From assembly GCF_031458255.1 (NCBI RefSeq), contig NZ_JAVDYC010000001.1, forward strand, positions 8,108,501-8,172,500: a stretch of 64,000 nt of DNA. Direction: 5' to 3'. The position numbers and the translations under genes were made by a program. Origin of the DNA: Catenuloplanes niger. GTDB lineage: Bacteria > Actinomycetota > Actinomycetes > Mycobacteriales > Micromonosporaceae. Below, piece by piece: positions 48,955 through 57,684 of the stretch. The first letter of the stretch is position 1. The number at the start of each line of letters is the position of its first letter. The notes below the pieces were generated by a model that made no database searches, was not told the origin of the DNA, and worked only from the letters and a program-made list of their open reading frames with translations.

Positions 48955-50115
48955 GTGATCACTGATGTCGACATCGCCCTGGTGGGCGGCGGGGGAGCGG
49001 CCTCGCTCGTGCTGGCCGCGCTCGGGCGGGCCGGGGTGGACGGGCTCCGGGTGGCGATCGTCGATCCGGTGCACAAGCGGGGGCAGGATCGGACGTGGGC
49101 GTTCTGGGGGGAGCCGGGAACGTTCCTCGATCCGCTGCTCAGCGCGAGCTGGGACGAGGTCGACGTGGTCACGCCGGCCCGGCGGCGGGTGTTGCGGCTG
49201 GCGCCGCTGCGGTATGCGATGTTGCGGTCGGCGCCGCTGTACGAGCTGGCGGCCGAGGCGGAGAAGCGCCTGGACGCGGTCCGGGTCACCGCGCCCGCGG
49301 GTGCGGTGCAGGACGACGGCGAGCGGGTCACGGTGACGGGGCCGGACGGGGTGCCGCTGGTGCGGGCCGGGTGGGTGCTGGACTCTCGGCCGCGGAAGCC
49401 GGAGCGGCCGGGGCTGACCACGTGGCTGCAGCACTTCCGGGGGTGGTGGCTGGAGGCGGACCGGGCGACGTTCGAGCCGGGACGGGCCGTCCTGATGGAC
49501 TTCCGGACGCCGCAGCCGGAGCGCGGGATCTCGTTCGGGTACGTGCTGCCGGTCAGTGACCGGTTCGCGCTGATCGAGTACACGGAGTTCTCGCCCGCGA
49601 CGCTGAGCGGTGACGCCTACGACGAGGCGCTGCGTGCGTACGCCGGGCTGCTCGGTCTGGATCTGCGTGCGCTGCGGGTGCGGGAGGTCGAGGACGGGGT
49701 GATCCCGATGACGGACGGGCCGTTCGTGTCCCGGCCGTCGCCGCGCGTGGTGCGGCTCGGGACGGCGGGCGGGGCGACGCGGCCGTCGACCGGATACACG
49801 TTCTCGGCGATGGCGCGGCAGGCGGACGACATCGCGCGGGCGCTCGCGGACGGGCGGCCGCCGGTGCCGGCGCCGCCGTATCCGGCGCGGCATCTGTGGA
49901 TGGACGCGGTGCAGTTGCGGGCGCTGGACCGGGGGCTGACCGACGGGGTCGCGTTCTTCGACCGGCTCTTCGACCGGAATCCGGCCGACCGCGTGCTGCG
50001 GTTCCTCGACGGCACCACGACCTGGCGGGAGGATCTCATGCTGATGGCGTCCAGCCCGACGCTGCCGATGACGCGCGCCGCGTTCGAGCACGCCGTGCAC
50101 CGCGTCCGCCGCTGA
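48955..50115 (+). CDS. crtY: Lycopene cyclase (CrtL/CrtY type)
   Basis: 386 residues. A flavoprotein that cyclises lycopene ends to beta- or related rings in carotenoid synthesis. The dinucleotide motif is ALVGGGGAAS near residue 9. Family segments follow: RTWAFWG, LDSRPRKP, LQHFRGWW, AVLMDFRTPQ, FGYVLPVSDRFALIEYTEF and GTAGGATRPSTGYTFSAMARQA. Carotenoid partners (crtE, crtB, crtI) are not in this window, so it is isolated here. The GTG start at 48955 follows a weak GGCAGG site. Confidence 0.9.
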   Translation: MITDVDIALVGGGGAASLVLAALGRAGVDGLRVAIVDPVHKRGQDRTWAFWGEPGTFLDPLLSASWDEVDVVTPARRRVLRLAPLRYAMLRSAPLYELAAEAEKRLDAVRVTAPAGAVQDDGERVTVTGPDGVPLVRAGWVLDSRPRKPERPGLTTWLQHFRGWWLEADRATFEPGRAVLMDFRTPQPERGISFGYVLPVSDRFALIEYTEFSPATLSGDAYDEALRAYAGLLGLDLRALRVREVEDGVIPMTDGPFVSRPSPRVVRLGTAGGATRPSTGYTFSAMARQADDIARALADGRPPVPAPPYPARHLWMDAVQLRALDRGLTDGVAFFDRLFDRNPADRVLRFLDGTTTWREDLMLMASSPTLPMTRAAFEHAVHRVRR

Positions 50116-50188
50116 CCCGTACCCGCCCCCTTGACCCGGTGCCGGGAACACGCCGTCGACTGGGCGTGACGCGAGGGGCGGGGGAGAC

Positions 50189-50560
50189 ATGACCCGGCGG
50201 AGAGTCGCCGCGGACGGGTTGCCGCACCGGCCGTACCTGCTCAGCCTTCGGCCGGCGAAGGGCCGGCTGGACGACGACAGCGCCGCGGTGCGCGGGCCGC
50301 GGCGCTGGTTCGACGTGCTGGAGCGGCGGCGGCCGAGGGGACCGGCTCGCGGCCGCCGGTGTGATCGCGGTTGACCGTCGCGGGCTGCTGACCCCGATCC
50401 TCGGCGAGCGGATCACCGACCCGAGCCGGCACGGGACCTCCGCGCTCGGGTGCGCGATGCGGTGCGCCGGGAGGTGCCCGTCGCGGAGGCCGTGCCGGCC
50501 GTCGACGGGATCGTGAGCACCGTCTTGTGGGGACGCCGCACCGCGGCCGGCGGGGTCAGC
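50189..50560 (+). pseudogene. Probable frameshifted small gene
   Basis: The ATG at 50189 has a good GGGGGAG ribosome site. Coding-like sequence runs in three successive frames: MTRRRVAADGLPHRPYLLSL to about 50330, then GDRLAAAGVIAVDRRGLLT and LGERITDPSR, then RVRDAVRREVPVAEAVPA and DGIVSTVLWGRRTAA. All have strong third-position GC. Two frameshifts would join them into ~120 residues. The order of segments faintly recalls GPP34-type proteins, but this is uncertain. Confidence 0.35.
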
Positions 50561-51089
50561 GGCCGGCTGCGCTGCGGATCAGACGGAGCCGCATCTCCAG
50601 TTCGTCGGAGACCATCGACGCGAGGTGCTCCAGCGCACGCAGCTGCCGGGGCGTGGCGGTACGCGGCCGGCTGTCGATCGCGTTGACCGTGCCGAGGCGG
50701 TAGCCGTCGTGGGTGCGGATCGGTGCGGCGACGTAGAAGCGCAGCCCGAGTTCGCCGCGGACCAGCGGGTGTTCGAGCGTGCGCGGGTCCCGGGCCGCGT
50801 TCGTGACCACGTAGGTGTCGTCCTGCGCGATGACCGACGCGCACAGCCCCGGTTCCCGGCCGACCTCACGCACGCCGGTGAGTCCGTGGCAGGCGGCGAG
50901 CCACACCCGGTCCTGTTCGACCAGGGACACGGTGGCGATCGGGGTGTCGAAGATCGTGCCGGCCAGGTAGGCGATCCGGTCGTAGGCGTCCTCCACCGGC
51001 TGGTCGACGAGCACGTAACGGCGAACGGCCTCGAGGCGGCGCGCCTCGGCGGGATCAACGGCGGTGTCCAGGTATTCGTACGAGTTCAC
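50556..51089 (-). CDS. GAF domain protein
   Basis: 177 residues from the GTG at 51089, which has GGAGG at 6 bases. A single GAF domain spans about 25-165: RYVLVDQPVEDAYDRIAYLA, ATVSLVEQDRVWLAACHG, CASVIAQDDTYVVTNAARD and FYVAAPIRTHDGYRLGTVNAID. It is the type often found as a stand-alone light, redox or nucleotide sensor in actinomycetes. No output domain is present, so it would act through a partner. Divergent from the GH127 gene. Confidence 0.87.
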   Translation of the reverse strand: MNSYEYLDTAVDPAEARRLEAVRRYVLVDQPVEDAYDRIAYLAGTIFDTPIATVSLVEQDRVWLAACHGLTGVREVGREPGLCASVIAQDDTYVVTNAARDPRTLEHPLVRGELGLRFYVAAPIRTHDGYRLGTVNAIDSRPRTATPRQLRALEHLASMVSDELEMRLRLIRSAAGR

Positions 51090-51226
51090 GGATCCTCCAA
51101 CGCCCGAGCGGGGCCGAACGTGAGACGCCCGCGCGAGATTCACGCGATCGGTAGACCGCCGCTATACACAATGTCATAGACGCACAACAATGTCGTGGTA
51201 TGGGGGACCGCGACTGGAGGCTCGAC

Positions 51227-53713
51227 ATGACTGGCCTGTCCCGCCGGCACCTGCTGCAACTCGGTGCCCTGATCCCGTTCACCGACACCGCCGAAGCGAC
51301 CGATGCCACCGGCGCCGGCGACACCGCCGCCCACGTCACGGCCGTCCCGTTCCGCCTCGACCAGGTGCGGCTGCTGCCCGGCGTCTTCACCGGGAAGCGG
51401 GACCGCATGCTGGCCTACGCCCGCGCGTACCCCGTCGACCGGGTCCTGAGCAACTTCCGGGCCGCCGCCGGCCTGGACACCCGCGGTGCGCCACCGCCCG
51501 GTGGGTGGGACGACGCGACCGGGAACCTGCGCGGCCACTACAGCGGCCATTTCCTCTCCATGCTGGCCCAGGCCTGGGCGTCCACCGGCGAAACACTCTT
51601 CAAGGACAAACTGGACCAGATCGTCGCCGGTCTCCGGGAGTGCCAGGACGCGTGGGCGGAGCGGGTCGGCGCGCCGGGCACGCCACCACCCGCGCCGACC
51701 TGGGGGACCGACGGCCTGACGCTCACCGGCGACGGGCAGTACGTGGGCCTGCCGGACGCCACGATCGACGGCCTGACCCGCTGCACGATCGCGGTCCGGC
51801 TGCGGCTCACCGAACGCCGTACCTGGTCGCGGATCGTCGATGTCGGCACCGGCACCACGGTCAACATGTTCCTGGCCGCGGACGACGGTGCCGGCGTGCG
51901 TCTTGCGATCACGACCGGCGGCAGCGGCGGCGAACAGCGGATCACCAGCACCACGCGCCTGCCGGTGGGGGAGTGGGTGGACGTCGCGGTCACGCTCGAC
52001 GGCGCGGTCGGCACGCTGTACGTCGACGGCGTGGTCGCCGGCACGAACACCGCGATGACGCTGACCCCGGCGGACCTGGGCGCACCGAAGAACAACTGGA
52101 TCGGCCGCTCGCAGTACGGCGACGCCCATCTCGCCGCGACGGTGAGCGAGTTCCACATCTACGACCGGGTGCTGACCACGCCCGGGTTCGACGGGAACGT
52201 GGTGGCATATCGCTTCGAGGAGACCGCCGGGACCGCGGTGCACGACGCGTCCGGCCAGGATCGGCACGCCGCCGTCGTCACCGGCCAGGGCGGCGCGCCC
52301 GGCCCGAGCCACGCGGGCTTCCTCGCCGCGTACCCGGAGACGCAGTTCATCCAGTTGGAACAGTTCGTGACGTACCCGGCGATCTGGGCGCCCTACTACA
52401 CCTGCCACAAGATCATGCGCGGGCTGCTGGACGCGCACACGCTGGCCGGCAACGAGATCGCGCTGGACACGGCGCGCCGGATGGGCGAGTGGGTGCACAG
52501 CCGCCTCGGCCACCTGCCCCGCGCCCAGCTCGACCGGATGTGGGCGCTCTACATCGCCGGCGAGTACGGCGGCATGAACGAGGTGCTGGCCGACCTGGCC
52601 GCGCTCACCGGTGACGCCACGTTCCTGGACACCGCACGCTGCTTCGACAACACCGCGCTGCTCGCGGACGCGGCCGCCGGCGTCGACAGCCTCGACGGCC
52701 GCCACGCCAACCAGCACATCCCGCAGTTCCTCGGCTATCTGCGGCTGTACGAGGAGACCGGCGAGACCCGCTACCGCACCGCGGCCGCGAACTTCTTCGA
52801 CATGGTCGTCCCGCACCGCACCTACGCGCACGGCGGCACCGGCCAGGGCGAGATCTTCCGCGCCCGGGACGCGATCGCGGCCAGCATCGTCACCACCACC
52901 AACGCGGAGACGTGCGCGGCGTACAACCTGCTCAAGGTCGCCCGCGCGCTGTTCGGGCACGCGCCGGACGCGCGCTACACGGACTACTACGAGCGCGCGC
53001 TGGTCAACCAGATCCTCGCGTCCCGCCGCGACGCGGACAGCACCACCGACCCGCTGGTCACCTACATGGTCCCGGTCGGCCCCGGCGTCCGCCGCGGCTA
53101 CGGCAACGTCGGCACCTGCTGCGGCGGCACCGGCCTGGAGAACCACACGAAATACCAGGACACCATCTACTTCCGGTCGGTGGCCGGCGACACGCTGTGG
53201 GTCAACCTCTACCTGCCGTCCACGCTGCACTGGGCCGAGCGCGGGCTCACCGTCACGCAGACCGGTGACTTCCCCCGCACCGACACCAGCACGCTCACCG
53301 TCACCGGCGACGGCCGTCTCGACCTGCGCCTGCGCATCCCGTCCTGGGCCCGCGACACGTTCCGGGTCACGGTCAACGGCCGCCGCCGGCCGGTCACCGC
53401 CGCCGCCGACGGCTACGCCTCGATCTCCCGCGCCTGGCGGACCGGCGACCGCGTCGAGGTCCGCTTCCCGTACCGCCTGCACACCGAGCCGGCGCTCGAC
53501 GACCCCGGCCTCCAGGCGCTGCGCTACGGCCCACTGACGTTGATCGCCAAGTCCACCGCCACGTCGTACCTGCGGTTCCCCGACCCGCTCGGCACCGCCG
53601 TTCCCGGACCGGAGCCACTCACCTTCACGGTCGACGGCACGCTCTTCGCACCGTTCTTCCAGGGTGATACCGACGCGTACCACGCGTACTTCCGGCGGGA
53701 GCAAATGCCATAA
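51227..53713 (+). CDS. Secreted GH127 beta-L-arabinofuranosidase with inserted LamG domain
   Basis: 828 residues from the ATG at 51227 (GGAGG at 7 bases). A Tat-like signal (LSRRHLLQLGALIPF) is followed by the GH127/DUF1680 (alpha/alpha)6 barrel: RGHYSGHFLSMLAQAW, YYTCHKIMRGLLDAH, NAETCAAYNLLK and GTCCGGTGLENHTKYQD. The zinc/thiol site known from Bifidobacterium HypBA1 is matched by Glu561, Cys563, Cys631 and Cys632. A ~210-residue LamG/concanavalin-like domain (about 150-360, with GLTLTGDGQYVGLPDATIDG and LYVDGVV) interrupts the barrel. A beta-sandwich C-domain closes it. Confidence 0.92.
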   Translation: MTGLSRRHLLQLGALIPFTDTAEATDATGAGDTAAHVTAVPFRLDQVRLLPGVFTGKRDRMLAYARAYPVDRVLSNFRAAAGLDTRGAPPPGGWDDATGNLRGHYSGHFLSMLAQAWASTGETLFKDKLDQIVAGLRECQDAWAERVGAPGTPPPAPTWGTDGLTLTGDGQYVGLPDATIDGLTRCTIAVRLRLTERRTWSRIVDVGTGTTVNMFLAADDGAGVRLAITTGGSGGEQRITSTTRLPVGEWVDVAVTLDGAVGTLYVDGVVAGTNTAMTLTPADLGAPKNNWIGRSQYGDAHLAATVSEFHIYDRVLTTPGFDGNVVAYRFEETAGTAVHDASGQDRHAAVVTGQGGAPGPSHAGFLAAYPETQFIQLEQFVTYPAIWAPYYTCHKIMRGLLDAHTLAGNEIALDTARRMGEWVHSRLGHLPRAQLDRMWALYIAGEYGGMNEVLADLAALTGDATFLDTARCFDNTALLADAAAGVDSLDGRHANQHIPQFLGYLRLYEETGETRYRTAAANFFDMVVPHRTYAHGGTGQGEIFRARDAIAASIVTTTNAETCAAYNLLKVARALFGHAPDARYTDYYERALVNQILASRRDADSTTDPLVTYMVPVGPGVRRGYGNVGTCCGGTGLENHTKYQDTIYFRSVAGDTLWVNLYLPSTLHWAERGLTVTQTGDFPRTDTSTLTVTGDGRLDLRLRIPSWARDTFRVTVNGRRRPVTAAADGYASISRAWRTGDRVEVRFPYRLHTEPALDDPGLQALRYGPLTLIAKSTATSYLRFPDPLGTAVPGPEPLTFTVDGTLFAPFFQGDTDAYHAYFRREQMP

Positions 53714-53723
53714 GAGCCGATGT

Positions 53724-53801
53724 TCCCGCTTCCGGCGTGGTGGCGTCGCGCATGCTCCCGCGGGCACCGGTCGTCGCCGGCGCTCCTCCCTGCACGTCCC
53801 G
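53724..53801 (+). repeat. Dispersed intergenic repeat, full copy C
   Basis: 78 bases, gap-free match to 27478-27555 (about 66 identities by hand). Starts tcccgcttccggcgtgg and ends cctccctgcacgtcccg. It lies just after the GH127 stop. Confidence 0.8.
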
Positions 53802-53879
53802 CCGCCGGTCACCGGGACCCCGCCGGTGGTGGCGCGCCGTCCGTACCATCGGAGTCCGCCTATGTGGGGAGGATCGCCG

Positions 53880-54371
53880 GTGGTTGCCGAGCGGGTACGC
53901 GTGCTGGCCTATTTTCCGGTCGGCTCCACGGAGCGCGCCGAGCTGCGGGGGTGGGCCGACGCGTCCGAGGAGAGCCTGCGCGGCTACGGGCCGTGGCGGG
54001 CACCGGCGGACAAGGAGGATCTCGGGCTGCAGGACTACGGTGCCGGCATCCTGGACCGGTTCCTGCGCCGCATGCCGCGCGGCGTGGTGGAACTGCGCGG
54101 CGTGCCCGACGTGGTGGGCGACCGGGTGGACCGGTTCCTGTCCGGCGAGACCGCGCGGTGGCGGCTGGTCGACGCGCGGCTGAGCCTGTGGAACGTGGGA
54201 ACCGGGCTGGTGCTGTTCACCTTCGACCTGCCGGCGACGGCGTACCGGGACGCGAGCTCGCTGGTCCTCGACACCCGCGGTCTGGTGGCGGCCATGGCGC
54301 CGGAGGTGACCGCGCTGGTCCGGGCGCGTCTCGGCCGGGCCGCCGCTTCGGCCTGGAAGCGACGGACGTGA
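53880..54371 (+). CDS. Hypothetical soluble protein, first of a coupled pair
   Basis: 163 residues from the GTG at 53880, which has GGGGAGG at 7 bases. Starts VAERVRVLAYFPVGSTERAE; includes LGLQDYGAGILDRFLRRMP, RGVVELRGVPDVVGDRVDRFL and LSLWNVGTGLVLFTFDLPA. No known domain or catalytic motif was recognised; no membrane segment. Its stop TGA overlaps the ATG of the next gene (TGATG), so the two products are likely made in fixed ratio and may form a complex. Confidence 0.7.
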   Translation: MVAERVRVLAYFPVGSTERAELRGWADASEESLRGYGPWRAPADKEDLGLQDYGAGILDRFLRRMPRGVVELRGVPDVVGDRVDRFLSGETARWRLVDARLSLWNVGTGLVLFTFDLPATAYRDASSLVLDTRGLVAAMAPEVTALVRARLGRAAASAWKRRT

Positions 54372-55105
54372 TGGCGCTCTGGGCGAACGCGGTCTACCTG
54401 ATCACGCCCACGCCCGAGTCCACCGACGCGGAGCGGACCGCGCTGGCCGCGCGGGTGACCCCGGTCGGGCGGCGGTGCGTGGTGGAGACACCGCGGTCGC
54501 CGGTGGTGCGGGTCGGTCGCAACTGCGTGGTGGTGGCGGAGGACGCCGACGACCAGCTGGTACAGGGCCTGATCCGGCTGGCCGGCGTTCACCAGGTGTG
54601 CTGGGCGACCGCGCTGGCCCACGACGCCGCGCTGGAGAGCCAGCTCGCCCGGGTCCGGCCGAACGACCCGGACCTGACGATCGACGCGCTGGAGCAGCAG
54701 ACGAACGGCATCCTCGGGCTCTACCACGCGGTGCAGTCGTTCCGGCTGCGGTACGCGTCGGTGGAGCCGCACCTGGACTCGACCGATCAGATCATCTGGC
54801 GGGCGCTGGAGGAGGAATGGCAGTTCGGGCGGGTGCTCGACTCGCTGGACGGCCGGCTCGGCTTCCTCCGGACGCTGCACCAGCAGCTGTCGTCGAGCCT
54901 GCAGGGCCGCCGGGCGCGCCTGCTCAACGGGCTGGTCATCGCGTTCACGTTCCTGAGCATCTTCAGCATCCTGCTGGCCGCGATGACGTTCGCGGCGATG
55001 AGCCCGCTGCGGGTCGGTGTCGGCACCGGCATGGCGCTGATCGCCTCGCTGGTGGCCACGCTCGGCGCCTACTTCACCTACGTCCGCCTGGTCGCCCGCA
55101 GCTGA
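54371..55105 (+). CDS. Hypothetical membrane protein, second of a coupled pair
   Basis: 244 residues. N-terminal ~95 residues are a small soluble alpha/beta-like domain (MALWANAVYLITPTPESTDA, RNCVVVAEDADDQLVQG). A helical region with LEQQTNGILGLYHAVQSFRL and LDSLDGRLGFLRTLHQQLSS looks like a coiled coil. Two membrane helices follow at the C-terminus (LLNGLVIAFTFLSIFSILLA, about 186-205, and GMALIASLVATLGAYFTYVR). The coiled-coil-then-two-helix layout recalls CorA- or RMD1-like proteins, but the Gly-Met-Asn motif of CorA is absent. Function unknown. Confidence 0.7.
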   Translation: MALWANAVYLITPTPESTDAERTALAARVTPVGRRCVVETPRSPVVRVGRNCVVVAEDADDQLVQGLIRLAGVHQVCWATALAHDAALESQLARVRPNDPDLTIDALEQQTNGILGLYHAVQSFRLRYASVEPHLDSTDQIIWRALEEEWQFGRVLDSLDGRLGFLRTLHQQLSSSLQGRRARLLNGLVIAFTFLSIFSILLAAMTFAAMSPLRVGVGTGMALIASLVATLGAYFTYVRLVARS

Positions 55106-55118
55106 CCCGCCGCCGTCC

Positions 55119-55808
55119 TCAGTGGAGCGACGGCGGCGGGCCGTCGCGGCCGACGAGACCGTGCCGCCAGGCCCAGATCGCGATCTCGGTACGGTTCCGG
55201 AGCGCGAGCTTGCCCTGCAGGCTCGCCAGGTGCGTCTTCACCGTGGACAGCGAGATGTGCAGGTCGCCGGCGATCTCGGCGTTGGTGCGGCCGCGGGCGA
55301 CGGCGAGCACGACGTCCAGCTCGCGCGTGGTGACCGGCAGGCCGGGCGGGCCGGCGGGGGCGGCCGCGGAGCGGGTGAAGTGCCGCAGCAGGCGGACGGT
55401 GACGGACGGGGACACGACCGCCTCGCCGTCGACCGCGGCCCGGACGGCCTCGGGCAGCCAGCGGGCGCCGGCGTCCTTGAGCAGGAAACCGCAGGCGCCG
55501 GCGAGCAGCGCGGCGTAGACCTGCTCGTCGACGTCGTAGGTGGTCACCACGACCACCCGGAGCGGGTCGGTGACCTGCGGGCCGGCCAGCAGCTCGGTGG
55601 CGCGCACACCGTCCAGCCCGGGCATGCGGATGTCCATCAGCGTCACGTCGGGGCGCAGGAGGCGGGCCAGCCGCACCGCGGCCGCACCGTCGGCCGCCTC
55701 GCTGATCACCTCGATGTCCGGCTCGGCGTCGAGGATGAGCCGCAGGCCGGTGCGGACCAGGGCCTGGTCGTCGGCCACCAGGACCCGGATCGGCGTCTGT
55801 CTCCCCAT
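55119..55808 (-). CDS. Orphan NarL-type response regulator
   Basis: 229 residues from the ATG at 55808. The receiver has Asp at VLVADDQAL, the phospho-acceptor Asp in VTLMDIRMPGLDG, Thr in VVTTYD and Lys in FLLKDAGARWL. The LuxR HTH has VTTRELDVVLAVARGRTN and LSTVKTHLASLQGKLALRN. No kinase gene is adjacent; it converges on the hypothetical pair (13 bases between stops) and is divergent from the exported peptidase, a plausible target. Its kinase is elsewhere. Confidence 0.9.
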   Translation of the reverse strand: MGRQTPIRVLVADDQALVRTGLRLILDAEPDIEVISEAADGAAAVRLARLLRPDVTLMDIRMPGLDGVRATELLAGPQVTDPLRVVVVTTYDVDEQVYAALLAGACGFLLKDAGARWLPEAVRAAVDGEAVVSPSVTVRLLRHFTRSAAAPAGPPGLPVTTRELDVVLAVARGRTNAEIAGDLHISLSTVKTHLASLQGKLALRNRTEIAIWAWRHGLVGRDGPPPSLH

Positions 55809-55908
55809 ACCGGCCGAAAGTACTACATGGACGCACCGGCCCTGGACGCCCGAGCGGAACGGTGCTGGGATCGACCGGGTCAGATACCCGCCATCGAAAG
55901 GACTGCCC

Positions 55909-57621
55909 GTGCGCAGACCGACCGCCGGTGCGGCGCTCGCACTCACCACGGCGCTGGTGCTCACCGGGACCTCCGTCCCGGCGTCCGCCGCGACCGGACC
56001 GTTCGACGCCTTCGCAGATCAGGAACTGACCTGGGGAGCGTGCGCGTTCCCGGCCCAGGAGGGCACGGTGCCGGCCGAGTGCGCGCTGGTCACGGTGCCC
56101 CGCGACTGGGCTGCACCGGGCAACGGGCGCACCCTGCAGGTCTCGATCAGCCGGGTCGCCGCGAGCGGCGAGAAGCTCGGCTCGATGCTGCTCAACCCCG
56201 GCGGACCCGGCGGCCAGGGGACGTCGCTGCCCGGCGCGATCGCCGCGCTGCAGCCCCAGCTGCACGAACGGTACGCGCTGATCGGCATGGACCCGCGCGG
56301 CACCGGCCAGGAGGGCGGCTTCGACCCGGAGACCTGCGAGGTGCCGCTCGACCGGATCTCCCAGCGCACCGACCTGGACGCCCGGGACCGTTCGGCGGAG
56401 AGCATCGCCGAGCACCAGAAGACGCCGCGGGCGATCGCCGAGGCCTGCCAGAGCGAGGCGCTCGCGCCGTTCATCACCACCTGGCAGACCGCGCACGACA
56501 TGGAGCTGATCCGGCTGCTGCTCGGCGAGCCGAAGCTGGACTACCTCGGCTACTCGTACGGCACCTGGCTCGGCGCGAAGTACGCGTCGCTGTTCCCGGC
56601 CAGCACCGGCAAGATGGTGCTGGACTCCAGCGTCGACTTCCAGGGCCGGCTCCAGGCCGCGTTCGAGGCCTGGCCGCCGATCAACCAGCGGCTGTTCGAG
56701 GACACGTTCCTGCCGTGGGTGACCCGCCAGTTCCCGGACGATGTCGGCGCGACGCCCGAGGAGGCGGCCGCGAACTGGGAGCGCGGCCGGGCCTGGTTCG
56801 CCGCCAACGGCGTCAGCCCGGACGACTACGACTCCGCGTTCGTCGGTCTCGGCTCGCCGTTCGCCTGGACGCTGGCCGCGCTGGTGCTGGCGATCGGGGT
56901 CGCCGGTGCCAACGGCGAGACCCCGCCGCTGACCGAATCGGATCTCGCGCCGCAGCTCGACACGGTGTCCCGGGAGCGGTTCGGCGTGCCGCTGAGCGCG
57001 CTCACCCCGCAGGCGGCGGCGAAGGCGCTCGCCGACGACCCGGCGGACTACGCGCTGGTGCCGACGACCCGGTTCGCGGTGGCCTGCAACGACCAGCCGA
57101 CCCGCTCGGCCGCCTGGTACAAGCGGCTCAGCGACCAGCAGGGCCCGCAGTTCCCGCTGTTCGGCTGGCAGTACGGCATCGGCGAGACGTGTGGCTTCTG
57201 GTCGGACGCGCCGCGTCAGCAGCTGCCGCAGCTGCCCGCCCAGGTGACCGGCCGGATCCTGGTCGTGCAGAGCGAGTTCGACCCGCAGACCGGTTACGAG
57301 CAGGCCAGGTCCGCGGTCCGGGCCGCGCCGGGCGTCAGCCTGATCTCGGTGGACGACGCACCGTTCCACGGCCAGTACGCGCTGGACGGCAACCCCTGCG
57401 TGGACGGCATGGTCAACGTGTTCCTGCTGCACAACTCGCGTCCCGGTTCGGTGACCTGTCCGGGCATCCCGCTTCCGGGTGAGACCGAGGTCTTCCCGGT
57501 GGCCGGCCCGGTCCGCACCCCGGCGGCGGCCCGGACGGCGACGTCGGCCGAGGTGGCGCCGCTGCCCGAGCTGCGCGCCGCGCTCCAGGAGATGATCAGC
57601 GAGGCGAACGGGCCGAGCTGA
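55909..57621 (+). CDS. Exported tripeptidyl-aminopeptidase-like hydrolase (S33/TAP family)
   Basis: 570 residues from the GTG at 55909 (GAAAGGA upstream). The signal peptide ends near PASAATG (29). The alpha/beta hydrolase core has NPGGPGGQGTS (oxyanion hole), MDPRGTGQ, the nucleophile Ser216 in GYSYGTWLG, Asp in SEFDPQTGYE and His in DDAPFHGQYA within the TAP-like C-terminal domain. Streptomyces homologues release tripeptides from extracellular protein N-termini. Six or more cysteines suggest disulphides. It may be regulated by the divergent response regulator. Confidence 0.92.
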   Translation: MRRPTAGAALALTTALVLTGTSVPASAATGPFDAFADQELTWGACAFPAQEGTVPAECALVTVPRDWAAPGNGRTLQVSISRVAASGEKLGSMLLNPGGPGGQGTSLPGAIAALQPQLHERYALIGMDPRGTGQEGGFDPETCEVPLDRISQRTDLDARDRSAESIAEHQKTPRAIAEACQSEALAPFITTWQTAHDMELIRLLLGEPKLDYLGYSYGTWLGAKYASLFPASTGKMVLDSSVDFQGRLQAAFEAWPPINQRLFEDTFLPWVTRQFPDDVGATPEEAAANWERGRAWFAANGVSPDDYDSAFVGLGSPFAWTLAALVLAIGVAGANGETPPLTESDLAPQLDTVSRERFGVPLSALTPQAAAKALADDPADYALVPTTRFAVACNDQPTRSAAWYKRLSDQQGPQFPLFGWQYGIGETCGFWSDAPRQQLPQLPAQVTGRILVVQSEFDPQTGYEQARSAVRAAPGVSLISVDDAPFHGQYALDGNPCVDGMVNVFLLHNSRPGSVTCPGIPLPGETEVFPVAGPVRTPAAARTATSAEVAPLPELRAALQEMISEANGPS

Positions 57622-57632
57622 CCCTGACCGAC

Positions 57633-57665
57633 AGCGCGGGCTTCCGGATGCCGGGAGCCCGCGCT
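57633..57665. terminator. Bidirectional terminator after the peptidase gene
   Basis: A 10-bp perfect stem (agcgcgggct/agcccgcgct) with a partly paired 13-base loop lies 11 bases after the peptidase stop and 19 bases before the convergent ATPase-gene stop. Confidence 0.7.
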
Positions 57666-57684
57666 GCCGTGCGTGACGCCGTCC

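Noticed and set aside
53722-53850. Small protein genes within the dispersed repeat
   Set aside because: Peptide-like frames occur on both strands in several copies because the DNA itself is repeated; no ribosome sites support them.
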